Shown here: positions 63,138 to 64,000 of the stretch, in pieces | How the letters are laid out: each line of letters begins with the position of its first letter | Position numbering within the stretch: position 1 is the first letter of the stretch | Assembly (NCBI GenBank): GCA_030595125.1 | Contig: JAUVDV010000014.1 | Coordinates: 1-64,000 of the forward strand | Direction of reading: 5' to 3' | Length of the DNA: 64,000 nucleotides | DNA from: Deltaproteobacteria bacterium | GTDB taxonomy: Bacteria; Myxococcota_A; Polyangia; JAAYKL01 | Made by a program: the position numbers and the translations under genes | Notes under the pieces: generated by a model | What the model was told of the DNA's origin: nothing | What the model saw: the letters and a program-made list of their open reading frames with translations, nothing else | Database searches by the model: none

Positions 63138-64000
63138 TTATTCCGGCGGCCTGGCTTTTTCCAGCAGGTTGGCCATCAGGTCATTCATGTCCCCGGCCAG
63201 TCCGGGCTCTATTGCAATGAGGTCTTTCTTTTCGGAGGGGTCGTCCTTGAAATTGTAAAGCGACGTTCGGCTGCCGACTCTGTGCAGAACGTGATCCTTG
63301 TGGCGAACCGAGACGCGGCGCAGGGGATCTTTTCCCTTTGCGATGTTTTCGGGGAGGAACATCTGCTGCATTATCGGTCTGTTCGAGTCGGGCGCGCCCT
63401 GGATGGATGGGAGCATGCTGTCGCCGGATACATCGGCCTTCTTGATGCCCACCATGTTGAAGAAGGTCGGCGCGATATTCAGGGTGCTGGTCAGTCGGTC
63501 GCTTCGAAGGCCTTCCGAGTAGGGGCTCCACACTATCATCGGGACGTGGGTGACGGAGGTAGAGAGATCCCATCCGTGATGGCCCTTTTTCCTGTGTTTC
63601 CAGTCGAACGATTCACCGTGATCGGCGGTCAGAAGCACGACGTGAGGGATGTCGCCCATCCGGTCGTTGATTCCGTTGAGCAGCCGATCCACGTGCTCGT
63701 CCAGAATCTGCAGACTTCTGTCGTAGTAGTCCGTCTTGCGACCCCCGGGGAACGGGTCGATTCCCTCGGGCAGGACGTACTTCATCCGAGTGGCGTGGGC
63801 GTCGGTATAGTGCACCCACAAGAAGAACTTGTTCTTGGCAGCGAGATGGTCGAGCCTTGCGAGAGCCGCGTCGGTGACGTGCGTACCGGTGCAGTGGCGA
63901 ATTTCGTGCTCGGCGGCGCTGGTGTCCGTCTTGCGGAACCCCCTGTAGAGCCATCGGATTCTTTTTGAGAAGTAGGGGTCAGGGGCGATGGCTTCGGTTT
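63138..64000 (-). CDS. Sulfatase-family protein, C-terminal part
   Basis: The frame is open from the right edge to a stop at 63138, giving about 287 residues of a sulfatase/alkaline-phosphatase-type protein lacking its N-terminus. Visible motifs: FFLWVHYTDAHATR (metal and sulfate site region), VVLLTADHGESFDWKHRKKGHHGW (second metal site with Asp-His), VTHVPMIVWSP, then a C-terminal NFKDDPSEKKDLIA segment, usual near the end of sulfatases. Domain style matches the N-terminal piece at 1-178, but they are separate genes. The nucleophile Cys/Ser is outside the window. Confidence 0.85.
   Translation of the reverse strand, partial: TEAIAPDPYFSKRIRWLYRGFRKTDTSAAEHEIRHCTGTHVTDAALARLDHLAAKNKFFLWVHYTDAHATRMKYVLPEGIDPFPGGRKTDYYDRSLQILDEHVDRLLNGINDRMGDIPHVVLLTADHGESFDWKHRKKGHHGWDLSTSVTHVPMIVWSPYSEGLRSDRLTSTLNIAPTFFNMVGIKKADVSGDSMLPSIQGAPDSNRPIMQQMFLPENIAKGKDPLRRVSVRHKDHVLHRVGSRTSLYNFKDDPSEKKDLIAIEPGLAGDMNDLMANLLEKARPPE

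Overview
This 64 kb stretch looks like chromosome of a GC-rich Myxococcota-type (deltaproteobacterial) organism. The signs are the many lipoproteins with Asp-Thr/Asp-Ser repeat stalks behind the lipobox, the myxobacterial style of PilZ protein, several paralogous parallel beta-helix lipoproteins, and the absence of phage or plasmid genes. No rRNA or tRNA gene was recognised. Most genes lie on the minus strand in tight, often overlapping operons.

Layout. 1-4.9 kb: start of a sulfatase-like lipoprotein gene, then a three-gene operon of a membrane histidine kinase with a V4R-like sensor, a ThDP (acetolactate synthase-like) enzyme and a divergent ketoacyl synthase III. 5-13 kb: a 1279-residue TPR/transglutaminase lipoprotein, a leucine-rich-repeat/papain-like lipoprotein, a YchJ-type SEC-C protein and a secreted protein. 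13-16.6 kb is accessory: a 12-unit, ~41-bp tandem array, a remnant of an MmeI-type restriction-modification gene, a PD-(D/E)XK nuclease-like gene, and an MntA/HepT toxin-antitoxin pair enclosed by 61-bp direct repeats. 16.6-31 kb: SEC-C protein, an S46 dipeptidyl-peptidase operon with a DUF362/ferredoxin protein, an RRM protein, a GGDEF-EAL protein and two convergent beta-helix lipoproteins. 31-33 kb: trxB and a BrnT/BrnA toxin-antitoxin pair. 32.6-37 kb: a Zn/Mn-type ABC uptake operon with an outer-membrane barrel protein but no ATPase. 37-42.5 kb: GH113-like glycosidase, an FG-GAP lipoprotein, a 36-residue secreted peptide and a lysine-tailed lipoprotein. 42.6-48.1 kb: a conserved housekeeping operon (zinc-ribbon protein, M50 protease, scpA, scpB, pdxJ, acpS, nnrD). 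48-57 kb: SUMF-fold lipoprotein, FakA-FakB fusion with plsY, PilZ protein, an acyltransferase/epimerase/lipoprotein operon and a LysM/DUF882 protein. 57-64 kb: RND pump, its adaptor, glnS and a sulfatase cut by the window edge.

The most unusual non-coding signal is a dispersed family of four-hairpin elements (5015-5100, 16478-16616, 42515-42605, 52579-52700). Their stems covary between copies, and all sit at gene 3' ends, three of four between convergent genes. A second, unrelated family built on GGGTGCCAGACACATTTT resembles REP sequences and flanks the SUMF gene and the RND operon. The strongest candidate for an undescribed protein system is the sensor kinase/ThDP enzyme/KAS III operon, which could make and sense a small acyl-derived molecule. 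That reading is inference from gene order only.
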